Source of the DNA: Didymella arachidicola
Taxonomy: Eukaryota > Ascomycota > Dothideomycetes > Pleosporales > Didymellaceae
Assembly (NCBI GenBank): GCA_016630955.3
Contig: CM049986.1
Location: 62,001 to 126,000, forward strand
Reading direction: 5' to 3'
Length of the DNA: 64,000 bases
The notes beneath the pieces were generated by a model. The model saw nothing but the letters and a program-made list of their open reading frames with translations. It searched no databases and was not told the origin of the DNA. Positions 1-9,161 of the stretch are shown in pieces. Position 1 is the stretch's first letter. Each line of letters starts with the position of its first letter. The position numbers were made by a program, and so were the translations under genes.

Positions 1-90
1 GATAGTGTTAACTATTGTTAGCGTCCGCTCCTTTATAGAAATAAATGTTACCGCAAAATCCACATCTAGATGTTGTAAGAAATCGCACTA

Positions 91-135
91 CAGTAACCGT
101 GCGTTCGATGATCATGGTCACTGGTTGAGCACCCC
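91..135 (+). repeat. left terminal inverted repeat of the pogo/Fot1 element
   Basis: This sequence pairs with 14236-14280. The first 29 bp are identical, followed by two mismatches and a shared GTTGAGCACCCC block. A TA at 89-90 precedes it. Confidence 0.92.
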
Positions 136-180
136 CACCACCACGACAACAAAACTTCAACGCGTCATAACTCAACCAAT

Positions 181-1304
181 ATGGACCCGATTCAAGAAGC
201 GATTAAAGAAGTCGAATCACGTGAACCAGGAGATGAATTCTCGTACCAAGCAATTGCGAAGAAGTATGGTGTAGGACGAATGACGCTGATGAGACGACAC
301 AAGGGCGAAACCGAGACCTATGGCTTGCGCAAGTCCTCCCTCCACCCACAACACGAAGCCGAGCTCGTACGATATATCGAAACGCTTACCGAACGACGTT
401 TGCCACCTACAAGAACAATGATACAACAGTTTGCCAGTCAGTTGGCTGGCAAGCCGGTCTCCAAAAGCTGGGTTTCCCGGTATCTCCGCCGGCATCCCAA
501 CCATCTCATCTCTCGCTCGGGCAAAGCCATGGCCAAGGAGCGTACCAAAGCTGATTCAGGGGCCAAGTATAACTTGTATTTCAAGCTTTTACATGAAAAG
601 ATGGAGGAGTACAATATACAACCTATCCATATATTCAATATGGACGAAAAGGGGTTTCAACTTGGCCGGGTTGGCAATACAAAACGTATATTTAGCAGAA
701 GACTCTACGAGCAAAAAGGGGCAAGGCAAGCACTTGAAGATGGCTCAACCGAGTGGATAACGGTGATAGCTTGTATTTGTTCGGATGGCAAAGCTTTGAG
801 TCCGACTCTCATCTTCCAGGGAGCCAACGGAGCTGTTCAATCGAGCTGGGTTGAAGCTGTACAAGCAGGAGAACACTCAGTATTTACTACGTCATCACCC
901 TCTGGCTGGAGCAACAACGATATTGGGTTAGCTTGGCTCAAACAGGTGTTTGACCGAGAGACCAGACGGCATGCTTCAACTGGGTATCGATTACTACTCC
1001 TTGACGGCCACGGATCCCATGTAACCATGGATTTTATTGAGTATTGTAACGACAACAAGATCCTCTTGTTTGTACTGCCTCCTCACGCTATCCATACGCT
1101 TCAACCACTTGATGTTATGATGTTTAAACCCCTGGCAACAGCTTACTCAACTCAGTTGATGGGATACCTCCAGGACAGCCATGGGTTACTCAATTTGACC
1201 AAAGGAGACTTCTTCCCGCTCTTCCGGAGGTCCTGGAGCTCTGTATTCAAGCCTCCACTCATCAAGAGGTCTTTTGAAGCCACCGGTATACAGCCAGCCA
1301 ACCC
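181..1304 (+). pseudogene. pogo/Fot1 transposase, 5' part (split by LINE insertion)
   Basis: This stretch encodes about 374 residues of a DDE transposase. Residues 1-50 look like a psq-type helix-turn-helix (FSYQAIAKKYGVGRMTLMRR) and about 60-115 like a CENP-B/Tc5-type second DNA-binding domain (SKSWVSRYLRRHP). The DDE_1 core follows, with Asp155 in NMDEKGFQLG, Asp275 in LLLDGHGSH and Asp311 in LQPLDV. The second and third acids are 35 residues apart, the DD35D spacing of Fot1/pogo. The frame reads on into the LINE to a stop at 1461, but the genuine sequence ends at the LINE target. The C-terminus lies at 13401-14127 in the same frame, so excising the insert would give about 616 codons. As it stands the gene is broken by the insertion alone. 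Confidence 0.9.
1292..1304 (+). repeat. 13-bp LINE target copy 1 (AGCCAGCCAACCC)
   Basis: This is the transposase coding sequence at the 5' edge of LINE A. The identical 13-mer recurs at 7370-7382 and 13388-13400. Confidence 0.9.
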
Positions 1305-1465
1305 TCCCCTAACCCCCCCCACCGAACACCAATCTTTTGATTTCTGGGTTTCCTTCACAGAAGCCCCAAAAATCACAGCAAACGATCCGGCTCACTGCGG
1401 CCACTCTGGGAGTACCTCTAACGTCCGCCTAGGCCCCCTGCGCGACGCGCAAGGAGCTTAATAGG

Positions 1466-3127
1466 ATGGCAGAGTCTCCCTCTTCCCAGCACACAGGGTC
1501 CCCAGACTACGAGATCCCCCAGCAGTTGTATACACGCGCTCCAAGACGGCCCCAGGAGGACATGCAGCACCATGCGCCCCTTCTGAGCAGCCAGAACCCC
1601 GGTGGGGGCGCTCCCAAACCTCGAGTCTCTGATGCCGTCCAACGCCACATCGCTGAGACTCAGCAAATTACCCAGCTATGGAACACCATCACTACTGCCT
1701 TCGCAGCAGCCGTAGATCAACACGCACAGGGCTACACTAACCCGCAAGAAGCCAGGATCGCACAGGAGCTGCAGCAGAGGGTCGTTCACGCGCTGACCTC
1801 CCTCTCCCCAAGCAACTCTCCCCCTAGCTCTCGCTGGAGCAGTGACACTAATCACAGCAACCCCGGGAGCCAAGAGTCAGGACGCCGCTCTTGGGCGGAC
1901 GTAGCCAGAGACCCCCAAATCTCAGATAGGGGTGCCAACCGACCCCTGATCCCTGCTAAACCCCGGCCTGGTCCGTCGGCTAAGCCCAAAGAAGACGATC
2001 GAATCTTCATAGCCATCTCCAACCCAACAATGCGACTGCAACAACCCTCACCATTTGCGGTAAGACAGGCAGTTTGCAAGAGCATAGGAGGAATCACCCT
2101 GAGGGACATACCTGCCGCATCACCAATCAAAACAGGCTGGGCGATCACCCCAGCTAATAAGTCTATCCGGGACCAGCTTCTAACCCAAGAAAACCAGGAA
2201 CTTCTAGCGAGAGCACTAGACGGAGACGCGGTAAGGGTCCCAGAACGCTGGATCAACTACGCAGTACAGGGAGTACCCAGTTCCCTTCGAACCCTCGACG
2301 GCACAGAACTACCCACGACTATCCAGCTAGTGGAGGAAGAGGTATGCTCGCAAACAGGCAGGCAGCCGGTCAGCTGCAGGGCCTCACGACATGGAGCCAA
2401 CCACCGTGGCCTTACCACCTGGATCATCTCTTACAAGGAGCCAGTCCGCTCGTTCCGCCTTTTTGGTATCAGCGAGTACTCCAAGGTGATCAACAAGCAC
2501 CCTACCATCCAGCGCCACAACCCAGGCTGCCAGGGCTACTGTAACGCTGCCCGATGCACCCAGGTAGCGCGCTGCGTGCACTGTGGAGACCGCACAGACA
2601 GACACCAAGGACCGTACGGGGACAACTGCGCCCACAAAGCCGTGTGCGCCAACTGCCACGGACCACACCCAGCTAGCCACGCCAACTGCCCTGCAGCCCC
2701 TCGCCGGGTCAACGGACACAGCATCAAGCCTACAAGAGCCGAGCTGAAGGCTATCCGACGCGCAGGCAAGATAGCACAGCAGCACCTCTACAGGACAGTC
2801 GAAGAGACCCTCAGACAGGCAACGCTTCAGCCTGAGACTACTCCTCTAGAGGCATCGGAGACAGCGCCTCCCCAGCCTCCCACCCAGAGGCAAGAAGGAG
2901 ATAGCAGGGCTTCCGCATCACTTCCTACAACGACTAACTCCTATCCATCCTCCTCTTCCACTGGCAGAGCAAAGAGACCAAGGCGGGCCGCCACAGGCCA
3001 GAGAAGCCTCAATGTAGGACAGCTGTCTGCCGGCAGCATCCGCCCACAATCGACTATCCACACTGACCCGTCCACCTCGGAGAGGGAAGACACCAGCATG
3101 AGCGATGACCCGCCATCGTCATGCTAG
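1466..3127 (+). CDS. LINE ORF1, Gag-like nucleic-acid-binding protein (copy A)
   Basis: This 553-residue protein should coat the LINE RNA and form the ribonucleoprotein. The N-terminal third is Ser/Pro/Gln-rich and probably flexible. Residues about 165-300 (starting DRIFIAISNPTMRLQQPSPF) resemble the RRM-like core of Tad-group ORF1 proteins. Residues about 355-412 carry a Cys/His cluster (CNAARC, CVHCGDRTDRH, CANCHGPHPASHANC), read as zinc knuckles. The C-terminus is Ser/Thr/Pro-rich with a basic KRPRRA patch. The start at 1466 follows the shared leader. The stop overlaps the ORF2 start in the 7-base string ATGCTAG, suggesting coupled termination and reinitiation. Confidence 0.9.
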   Translation: MAESPSSQHTGSPDYEIPQQLYTRAPRRPQEDMQHHAPLLSSQNPGGGAPKPRVSDAVQRHIAETQQITQLWNTITTAFAAAVDQHAQGYTNPQEARIAQELQQRVVHALTSLSPSNSPPSSRWSSDTNHSNPGSQESGRRSWADVARDPQISDRGANRPLIPAKPRPGPSAKPKEDDRIFIAISNPTMRLQQPSPFAVRQAVCKSIGGITLRDIPAASPIKTGWAITPANKSIRDQLLTQENQELLARALDGDAVRVPERWINYAVQGVPSSLRTLDGTELPTTIQLVEEEVCSQTGRQPVSCRASRHGANHRGLTTWIISYKEPVRSFRLFGISEYSKVINKHPTIQRHNPGCQGYCNAARCTQVARCVHCGDRTDRHQGPYGDNCAHKAVCANCHGPHPASHANCPAAPRRVNGHSIKPTRAELKAIRRAGKIAQQHLYRTVEETLRQATLQPETTPLEASETAPPQPPTQRQEGDSRASASLPTTTNSYPSSSSTGRAKRPRRAATGQRSLNVGQLSAGSIRPQSTIHTDPSTSEREDTSMSDDPPSSC

Positions 3128-6100
3128 AACACCCCTACAACATACCAGCCCACAACAGGCGTCAACAGCACAGTCTACCAAGCAGACAACTCCGTGTATG
3201 CTGGGCCAACGTCGGCAGATGCTCGCCCTGGCACATCACAACACTAGAGCTGGCCTTCCAGAAGGGCATAGATGTTGTGTGTGTTCAAGAGCCCTTCGCA
3301 TGTGCCAACTCGAGAACATCCACTCACCCTGGTTTCAAGCACCTAGCACCTATCAGCACCTGGGACAGCCCCAACACACCAGGCTCAGTCCGCCCTAGAG
3401 TGATGACATACATCCGCAGAGGCCGCCACCTACGGTACCAGGCTAGAGAGAGTCTCAACCACCCAGACATGCTATGGGCGGTAGTAAATGGAGTCGCCAT
3501 ACTCAACTGCTACAGACAGCCACACACCCCAGACGTCATTCAATACGTCACACATCTGACACCCCCTCAGCTCTGCCTTGTCGGGGGCGACTTTAACGCC
3601 AGACACGAATCCTTTGAGCCTACCATCACTGCAGCCAACGGAGGAGTGGAGCTAGCTAGATGGGCTGCCAACGCGTCTATGGACTACATTGGTGTGCCAG
3701 GGCAGCCAACACACTGCGCTGGTCACGTTCTTGACCTCACCTTCTCTAACATCCCGTTTGCCCAGTCTGCTGTCGATGCTAGCATGCACAGCGGCTCAGA
3801 TCATGAGACGATAGTGACCTCTGTCCCCATCTCCACACCAGGCACTCCGCAACTAGAACAGTACCACTACAGAGTTCCAGAGGCGAGCCTAGCTAAGTTC
3901 GCTGGGCTGGTAGAAATGGGTGCCCAAAACATCGCAGACCCGCTTGCAACACAGGATGCAGCACAGCTAGAAGAATGCGTCACGCTGCTCACAGAGGCTA
4001 TACAGCACTCTGTACAGGCAGCAGGCAAGCTCAACCGCAAGGAAGGCCGCGCTGCACCATGGTGGACCGAGGAGTGCAAGACCGCCTACCAGGCCTACAA
4101 ACGTGCTAGACAGCTCTGCTCTGGCAGTCTACCAGAGGAGAGACAGGCCTTCAAGACTACCGTCCGACAGGCCAAGAGGCAGTACTGGAGGCACGTCATC
4201 GATAACGCTAGAGACGACAAGGACCTGTTCAAGATCATTGCCTGGCACAAGCTCACGCCAGAGAACCAGGACACTCCCCTCGAAGTGAACAACAGAACGA
4301 TATCAGACCCCCTAGAGAAAGCAGAGGCACTTAGACAGGAAGTTCTCAACCGCTACACAGCAGAAGATGACCTCGGACAGCGTCCAGACCAGGAGGCTGC
4401 AGCCACCCTCCCGTGGAGCACACACATCTCACTTGAGGAGTGTGAGCGAAACACGATAGGGGTGTCAAGCACATCACCAGGTACTGACCGCTCTACAGTG
4501 CGACTACTCCGCGCCTGCTGGACTCAGGTGGGGGAACTCGTACGAAGGATCTTCCAGCGGTGTCTTGAACTCAACCACTTCCCGGCGCAATGGAAGCTTG
4601 CAGAGGTAGCCATGATACCGAAAGTGGGGAAAACAGACCGGACATCGCCCCGCTCCTGGAGACCGATAGCGCTTCTGTCTTGTATTGGAAAGGGACTCGA
4701 ACGAACTGTGGCTAGACGTATTGCATGGACTGCCATGACACACAAGATCCTCAGCCCCCAGCATGGCGGCGCGCTTCCAAAACGCTCTGCAGCAGACCTC
4801 ACTGCAGCGTTCACCCACGACACTGAAGCAGCATGGGTGCTTGGAAAGCACGTCACTATGGTCACCCTAGATGTGCAAGGCGCGTTTGACGCTCTCCTGA
4901 AGAACCGCCTGTTGCATCGGATGGCCCAACAGGGCTGGCCACAAAGGACGATCCTCTTTGTAGACTCATTCCTAACTGACCGGAGGGTGCAAGTCCGCCT
5001 TGGCCAGGTCACCACTCCTAGCTACGCAGTTGCCTGCGGCACACCCCAGGGGTCGCCTCTCTCACCCGTCCTGTACACACTGTACCTGGCAGAGCTACTA
5101 TCCATGGACACTGAACGGAGGTTTGGGTACGCAGACGACATATGTCTATACCAGGCCTCACACTCTATGGACGACAACGTCGAGCTCCTCGCAGAAGACC
5201 TAAGGGAGATCAGAGCATGGGGTGAGGCTAATAAGGTTACCTTTGCTCCAGAAAAGCAGGAAATGATCCACCTGACCAGACAGCGGAGCAGCTATGCGCC
5301 TCCCTGCGTCGTAGATGAACAGCTCACGATCTATCCAATCCTCCCGGGTGGAGAGCACAGTCAGCCAGCCCTGCGCTGGTTAGGCGTGTGGTTTGACCGC
5401 AGACTCACCTTCCGACGGCATGTAGCTACGCGCACGGCAAAAGCTGCCAAGGTAGCCTATCACATTCGCAGCCTAGCTAGGACTACCTATGGACCCCCAG
5501 CCAGCTCCCTCCGCAAGGCCACTGTTGCCTGTGTGTACCCATCACTCCTGTATGGAACTGAATGCTGGTACAGAGGCCGCACCAAAAAGCCACACACACT
5601 TAAACCAGGCAGGCCACAAGAGGTCAGCGCTTACATTGGGTGGCACATAGCTGCCATAGACAAAACACTAGCCATAGCGGCAAGAGGCATCCTACCAGCG
5701 TGGAGAACAACCCCTATAGCTGCACTCTTCCGAGACGCCGGACTGCTACCGGCAGCAGTGGCACTCGAGGAAGCCAGACTCAGATTTGCAACCCACCTGC
5801 GCACTACAGATGCAGACCACCCTCTCACTAGGCGCACAGCAGTACCTATCGTAAACAGGGGCGTAAAAACCGGACAACCCCAGCGAGTCAAGACGAAAGT
5901 CCAACAGATGGCATCTCTTCTACCAGAGACCCCCAGGACTACACTCTCAGCCCCTCACTACTCGACTGGCTGCCGAACAGACCCGACGCTTAGCCTAGAC
6001 AAGAAGACTGCAGCTAAGGCTTTTAAAGAATGGTGGGCCCAGCTCTCACCACTAGAAGTCACTATCTTCTCAGATGGCTCTGAACAGTACACAAAGGAAG

Positions 6101-6954
6101 GAGAAAAGCGGGTTACCTACGGCTTTGCAGTGTATCAGAACGGAAAACAACTGCACACTGGACGCGGGTCACTCAACCCTACCTCGCACGTCTTCGACGC
6201 GGAAGTAGTAGGAGCATGGAGAGGCCTCCAGCATACCGTAAGGCAACCAGAGCTCCGCACCCGCCGAATCTGGCTGTGCATAGACAGCACCTCAGTGGTC
6301 TGGTGCCTCAGGGGCGACGCACCTCCTACCTCTCAATGGGCTTTCCTGGAGTGCCATGGCGCCATGGAGACACACGACGTCTCTATCAAATGGGCCCCTG
6401 GACACCTAGACATTGAGGGGAACGAGGCAGCAGACAGATTAGCCAACCTAGAAGCCCAGCACCCCTCACCCCCGACTGGAAAAGCCGCTCTGCCTACACT
6501 CTCAGGCATCAAGACGATAGCCCGCAAGACACTGCGACACACACAACAGACCTGGTGGTCTGACAAGAAGACTAAGCTCTCGAAATGGTACAAGAGCTGG
6601 GACTTGGACTATGCACCACGCAGCAGTCCAAGGGAACTAGACCTACCAAGGGCCACGTTAGCCAGGCTCCTCTCCATCCAATCTAGGCATGGGGACTTTG
6701 CCTGGTATCACCGAATGTACAATCACAAGGATGCAAACCTTAGCTGCTCATGCGGGCGCGACAAGACGCCAGAGCACCTCGTGCTCTGCCGCAAGACCCG
6801 CGGGAGCTTTAGCAGATGGCCGCTGCGACCACTAATACTACCATCCAGCCAGGCTGATGGCCTAGCGTACACTGCAGCACTAGTGAAGGAGCCAGAGGCC
6901 TTTGACGCCTTTGTCAAACTTACACAGTACTTCACCAAGATCTGCCCCCGCTAG
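3121..6954 (+). CDS. LINE ORF2 polyprotein: endonuclease, reverse transcriptase, RNase H (copy A)
   Basis: This 1277-residue ORF2 carries out target-primed reverse transcription. It begins with an apurinic-type endonuclease (VCVQEPF near 60, GGDFNARH near 157, SDHETIV near 225). The reverse transcriptase shows RPIALLSCIGKGLERT, motif A LDVQGAFD near 583, motif B GTPQGSPLSP near 640 and motif C FGYADDICLY near 670. A type I RNase H starts near 980: DGSEQ, DAEV, CIDSTS and GNEAAD supply the D-E-D-D acids, and WAPGH is present. A Cys/His motif, CSCGRDKTPEHLVLC, lies near 1207. All catalytic residues are visible and no internal stop is present. The frame is shifted relative to ORF1 and starts at the ATG inside the overlap. 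Confidence 0.95.
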   Translation: MLEHPYNIPAHNRRQQHSLPSRQLRVCWANVGRCSPWHITTLELAFQKGIDVVCVQEPFACANSRTSTHPGFKHLAPISTWDSPNTPGSVRPRVMTYIRRGRHLRYQARESLNHPDMLWAVVNGVAILNCYRQPHTPDVIQYVTHLTPPQLCLVGGDFNARHESFEPTITAANGGVELARWAANASMDYIGVPGQPTHCAGHVLDLTFSNIPFAQSAVDASMHSGSDHETIVTSVPISTPGTPQLEQYHYRVPEASLAKFAGLVEMGAQNIADPLATQDAAQLEECVTLLTEAIQHSVQAAGKLNRKEGRAAPWWTEECKTAYQAYKRARQLCSGSLPEERQAFKTTVRQAKRQYWRHVIDNARDDKDLFKIIAWHKLTPENQDTPLEVNNRTISDPLEKAEALRQEVLNRYTAEDDLGQRPDQEAAATLPWSTHISLEECERNTIGVSSTSPGTDRSTVRLLRACWTQVGELVRRIFQRCLELNHFPAQWKLAEVAMIPKVGKTDRTSPRSWRPIALLSCIGKGLERTVARRIAWTAMTHKILSPQHGGALPKRSAADLTAAFTHDTEAAWVLGKHVTMVTLDVQGAFDALLKNRLLHRMAQQGWPQRTILFVDSFLTDRRVQVRLGQVTTPSYAVACGTPQGSPLSPVLYTLYLAELLSMDTERRFGYADDICLYQASHSMDDNVELLAEDLREIRAWGEANKVTFAPEKQEMIHLTRQRSSYAPPCVVDEQLTIYPILPGGEHSQPALRWLGVWFDRRLTFRRHVATRTAKAAKVAYHIRSLARTTYGPPASSLRKATVACVYPSLLYGTECWYRGRTKKPHTLKPGRPQEVSAYIGWHIAAIDKTLAIAARGILPAWRTTPIAALFRDAGLLPAAVALEEARLRFATHLRTTDADHPLTRRTAVPIVNRGVKTGQPQRVKTKVQQMASLLPETPRTTLSAPHYSTGCRTDPTLSLDKKTAAKAFKEWWAQLSPLEVTIFSDGSEQYTKEGEKRVTYGFAVYQNGKQLHTGRGSLNPTSHVFDAEVVGAWRGLQHTVRQPELRTRRIWLCIDSTSVVWCLRGDAPPTSQWAFLECHGAMETHDVSIKWAPGHLDIEGNEAADRLANLEAQHPSPPTGKAALPTLSGIKTIARKTLRHTQQTWWSDKKTKLSKWYKSWDLDYAPRSSPRELDLPRATLARLLSIQSRHGDFAWYHRMYNHKDANLSCSCGRDKTPEHLVLCRKTRGSFSRWPLRPLILPSSQADGLAYTAALVKEPEAFDAFVKLTQYFTKICPR

Positions 6955-7170
6955 CTCCTGCAGCCCTGCAACAGCAGCAAACACCTGCACCTAGTTCTGC
7001 TAGGTCCAGCACAATCGATGCAACACTCTTCACCCCTCCACCCCTCCACCCCTCCACCCCTCCACCCCTTCACCCCCTCCACTCACACGATGTCTCTTTC
7101 TCTCTCTCCTACGGCACATATATGCCTCAGAATGCAAGGAAATTACCCTAATATACATACATCGCTTAGC

Positions 7171-7190
7171 CTCCCCAACTGGACGGGGAG
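7171..7190 (+). promoter_or_regulatory. hairpin in LINE A 3' end
   Basis: CTCCCC and GGGGAG form a perfect 6-bp stem around an 8-base loop. In copy B the corresponding stem (13185-13204) is CTCCCT/AGGGAG, so the closing pair changes from C:G to T:A on both sides and pairing is kept. Confidence 0.6.
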
Positions 7191-7288
7191 CTGTAGTTCT
7201 GAAATGGTAACAATACCCGCGCAGGCAGGAAATGCTTTCTAAGGTAGTGTATCAGCACTGTAATTCCATAGCTTAGCACGTCGTACAT

Positions 7289-7302
7289 GCCCTTCGGGAG
7301 GC
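7289..7302 (+). promoter_or_regulatory. UUCG-tetraloop hairpin near LINE A 3' end
   Basis: GCCCTTCGGGAGGC contains C(TTCG)G, a very stable RNA tetraloop, about 45 bp before the tail. It is identical in copy B at 13303-13316. Confidence 0.55.
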
Positions 7303-7346
7303 GAGATGATGGACTTATTCCACATCAACTAGACGAAAAATGAATA

Positions 7347-7370
7347 CCAACCAACCAACCAACCAACCAA
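7347..7370 (+). repeat. (CCAA)6 LINE tail
   Basis: Six exact CCAA units end LINE A in place of a poly(A) tail. Copy B has seven units. The tail resembles the target GCCAGCCAACCC, so annealing of tail to target may prime integration. Confidence 0.85.
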
Positions 7371-7382
7371 GCCAGCCAACCC
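7370..7382 (+). repeat. 13-bp LINE target copy 2, between the two LINEs
   Basis: AGCCAGCCAACCC follows directly after the (CCAA)6 tail of LINE A and directly precedes the 5' end of LINE B. Confidence 0.9.
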
Positions 7383-7529
7383 ACACCGAACACCAATCTT
7401 TTGATTTCTGGGTTTCCTTCACAGGAGCCCCAAAAATCACAGCAAACGATCCGGCTCACTGCGGCCACTCTGGGAGTACCTCTAACGTCCGCCTAGGCCC
7501 CCTGCGCGACGCGCAAGGAGCTTAATAGG

Positions 7530-9161
7530 ATGGCAGAGTCTCCCTCCTCCCAGCACACAGGGTCTCCAGACCCTGAGATCCCTCAGCAGCTGTATACACG
7601 CGTCCCAAGATGGCCCCAGGAGTACGTGCATCACTATGCACCCTTTCTGAGCGGCCAGTACCCCGGTGGGGGCGCTCCCAAACCCCGAGTCTCTGATGCC
7701 GTTCAACGCCACATCACCGAGACCCAGCAGACCACCCAGCTATGGAACAACATCACTGCTGCCTTCGCAGCAGCCGTAGATCAACACGCACAGGGCTACA
7801 CTAACCCCGAAGAAGCTAGGATCGCAGAGGAACTGCAGCAGAGAGTTATCCACGCCCTAACCTCTCTCTCCCCGAGCAACTCCCCTAGCAGCTCCCGCTG
7901 GAGCAGCGACGCCAGCTACAGCAACTCCAAGAGCCAGGACTTGGGGCGCCGCTCTTGGGCGGACGTAGCCAGAGACCCCAAGATGTCGGATAGGGGTACC
8001 AACCGACCCTTGATCCCTGCTAGACCGCGGCCTGCCCCGTCAGCTAAGCCAAAAGAAGACAACCGAATCTTCATTGCCATCTCTAACCCAGCAATGCGAC
8101 TGCAACAACCCTCACCATTTGCAGTAAGGCAGGCAATCTGCAAGAGCATAGGAGGAATCACCCTCAAAGACGTGCCTACTGCGTCACCTATCAATACAGG
8201 CTGGGCAATTACCCCAGCCAACCAGAACATCCGCGAGCGACTTCTAACCCTAGAAAACCGGGAACTTCTAATACGAACCCTAGACAGAGACGCAGTTAGA
8301 GTACCAGAACGCTAGATTAACTATGCGGTACAAGGTGTACCTAGCTCCTTCCGGACCCTCGACGGCACCGAACTACCTACCACTACCCAACTAGTAGAGG
8401 AAGAGGTCTGCTCACAAACAGGCAAGCAGCCCGTTAGCTGCAGGACCTCACGGCACGGGGCGAACTAGAATGGCCTTACTACATAGATTGTTTCGTACAA
8501 GGAGCCAGTCCGCTCATTCCGGCTCTTTGGCACCAGCCAATTCTCGAAGGAAATCCACAAGCATCCCGCCATACAGCGACATAACCCAGGCTGCCAAGGC
8601 TACTGCAACGCTGCCCGCTGCACCCGAGTAGCCCGCTGTGTGCAGTGCGGTGATCGTACGGACCGACACCAAGGACAGTACGGGGAGAGCTGCCCTCACA
8701 AAGCTACGTGTGCCAATTGTCATAGCCCTCATCCAGCCAGTCACACCAACTGCCCTGCAGCCCCTCGTCGGGTTAATGGACACATCACTAAGCCCACAAA
8801 GACTAAGCTAAAGGCTATCCGTCGCGCAGGAAAAATAGCGCAGCAGCATCTCTACAGGACAGTCGAAAATACCCTTAGACAGTCAACAATTCAGCCTAAC
8901 ACTACTCCTACAGAGGCATCCACCCAGAGGCAAGGAGGAAATAGCAGGGCTCCACTTCCTACGACCACTACATCCCATGCAGCCTCCTTTACTACCGGCA
9001 GAGAAAAGAGACCAAGGCGGGCCGCCACAGGCCAGAGAAGCCTCAACGTGGGACAACTGTCTGCCGGCAGCATCCGCCCACAATCAACTATCCACACTAA
9101 CCCGTCCACCTCGGAGAGGGAAGACGCCAGCATAACCGATGATCCGCCATCATCATGCTAG
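7530..9161 (+). pseudogene. LINE ORF1, RIP-damaged (copy B)
   Basis: This is homologous to the 553-residue ORF1 of copy A and in one frame from ATG to the same ending (SSC, stop). The first stop is a TAG at 8313-8315 where copy A has a Trp codon in the run PERW. Further stops follow near 8467 and 8484, the latter again from a Trp codon. The zinc-knuckle region after 8600 is open again. The final stop overlaps the ORF2 start as in copy A. Confidence 0.88.

Larger units (their letters stand above)
6955..7346 (+). other. LINE A 3' untranslated region
   Basis: This holds an 8-bp tandem repeat (unit ACCCCTCC, about 7036-7070), a CT-rich stretch, a perfect 6-bp-stem hairpin at 7171-7190, and a UUCG-loop hairpin at 7289-7302. 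The (CCAA)6 tail follows. The two hairpins recur in copy B, so they are probably recognised by the reverse transcriptase. Confidence 0.7.
1305..7369 (+). mobile_element. Tad-like LINE, copy A, full length and coding-intact
   Basis: This is a non-LTR retrotransposon of about 6.06 kb with a 5' leader (about 160 bp), ORF1 (1466-3127), ORF2 (3121-6954), and a 3' untranslated region ending in a (CCAA)6 tail. The endonuclease, reverse transcriptase, RNase H order with a C-terminal Cys/His motif matches the fungal Tad1 group. Target copies flank it on both sides. Sequence shared with copy B begins ACCGAACACC at 1321. The 16 bp before it (1305-1320, CTAA flanked by C runs) are absent from copy B and look like junction filler. 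No premature stop is seen in either frame, so it could be autonomous. Confidence 0.92.

Noticed and set aside
181..1461. A 426-residue transposase ending at 1461
   Set aside because: The last 52 codons lie in the LINE leader, and the same peptide ending (RLGPLRDAQGA) recurs at 7340-7525 in the second LINE leader. The real C-terminus is at 13401-14127.
7034..7070. The ACCCCTCC repeat as a CRISPR-like or regulatory array
   Set aside because: It is a simple tandem repeat in a LINE 3' region, without spacers, in a eukaryote. Copy B has only degenerate C/T runs there.
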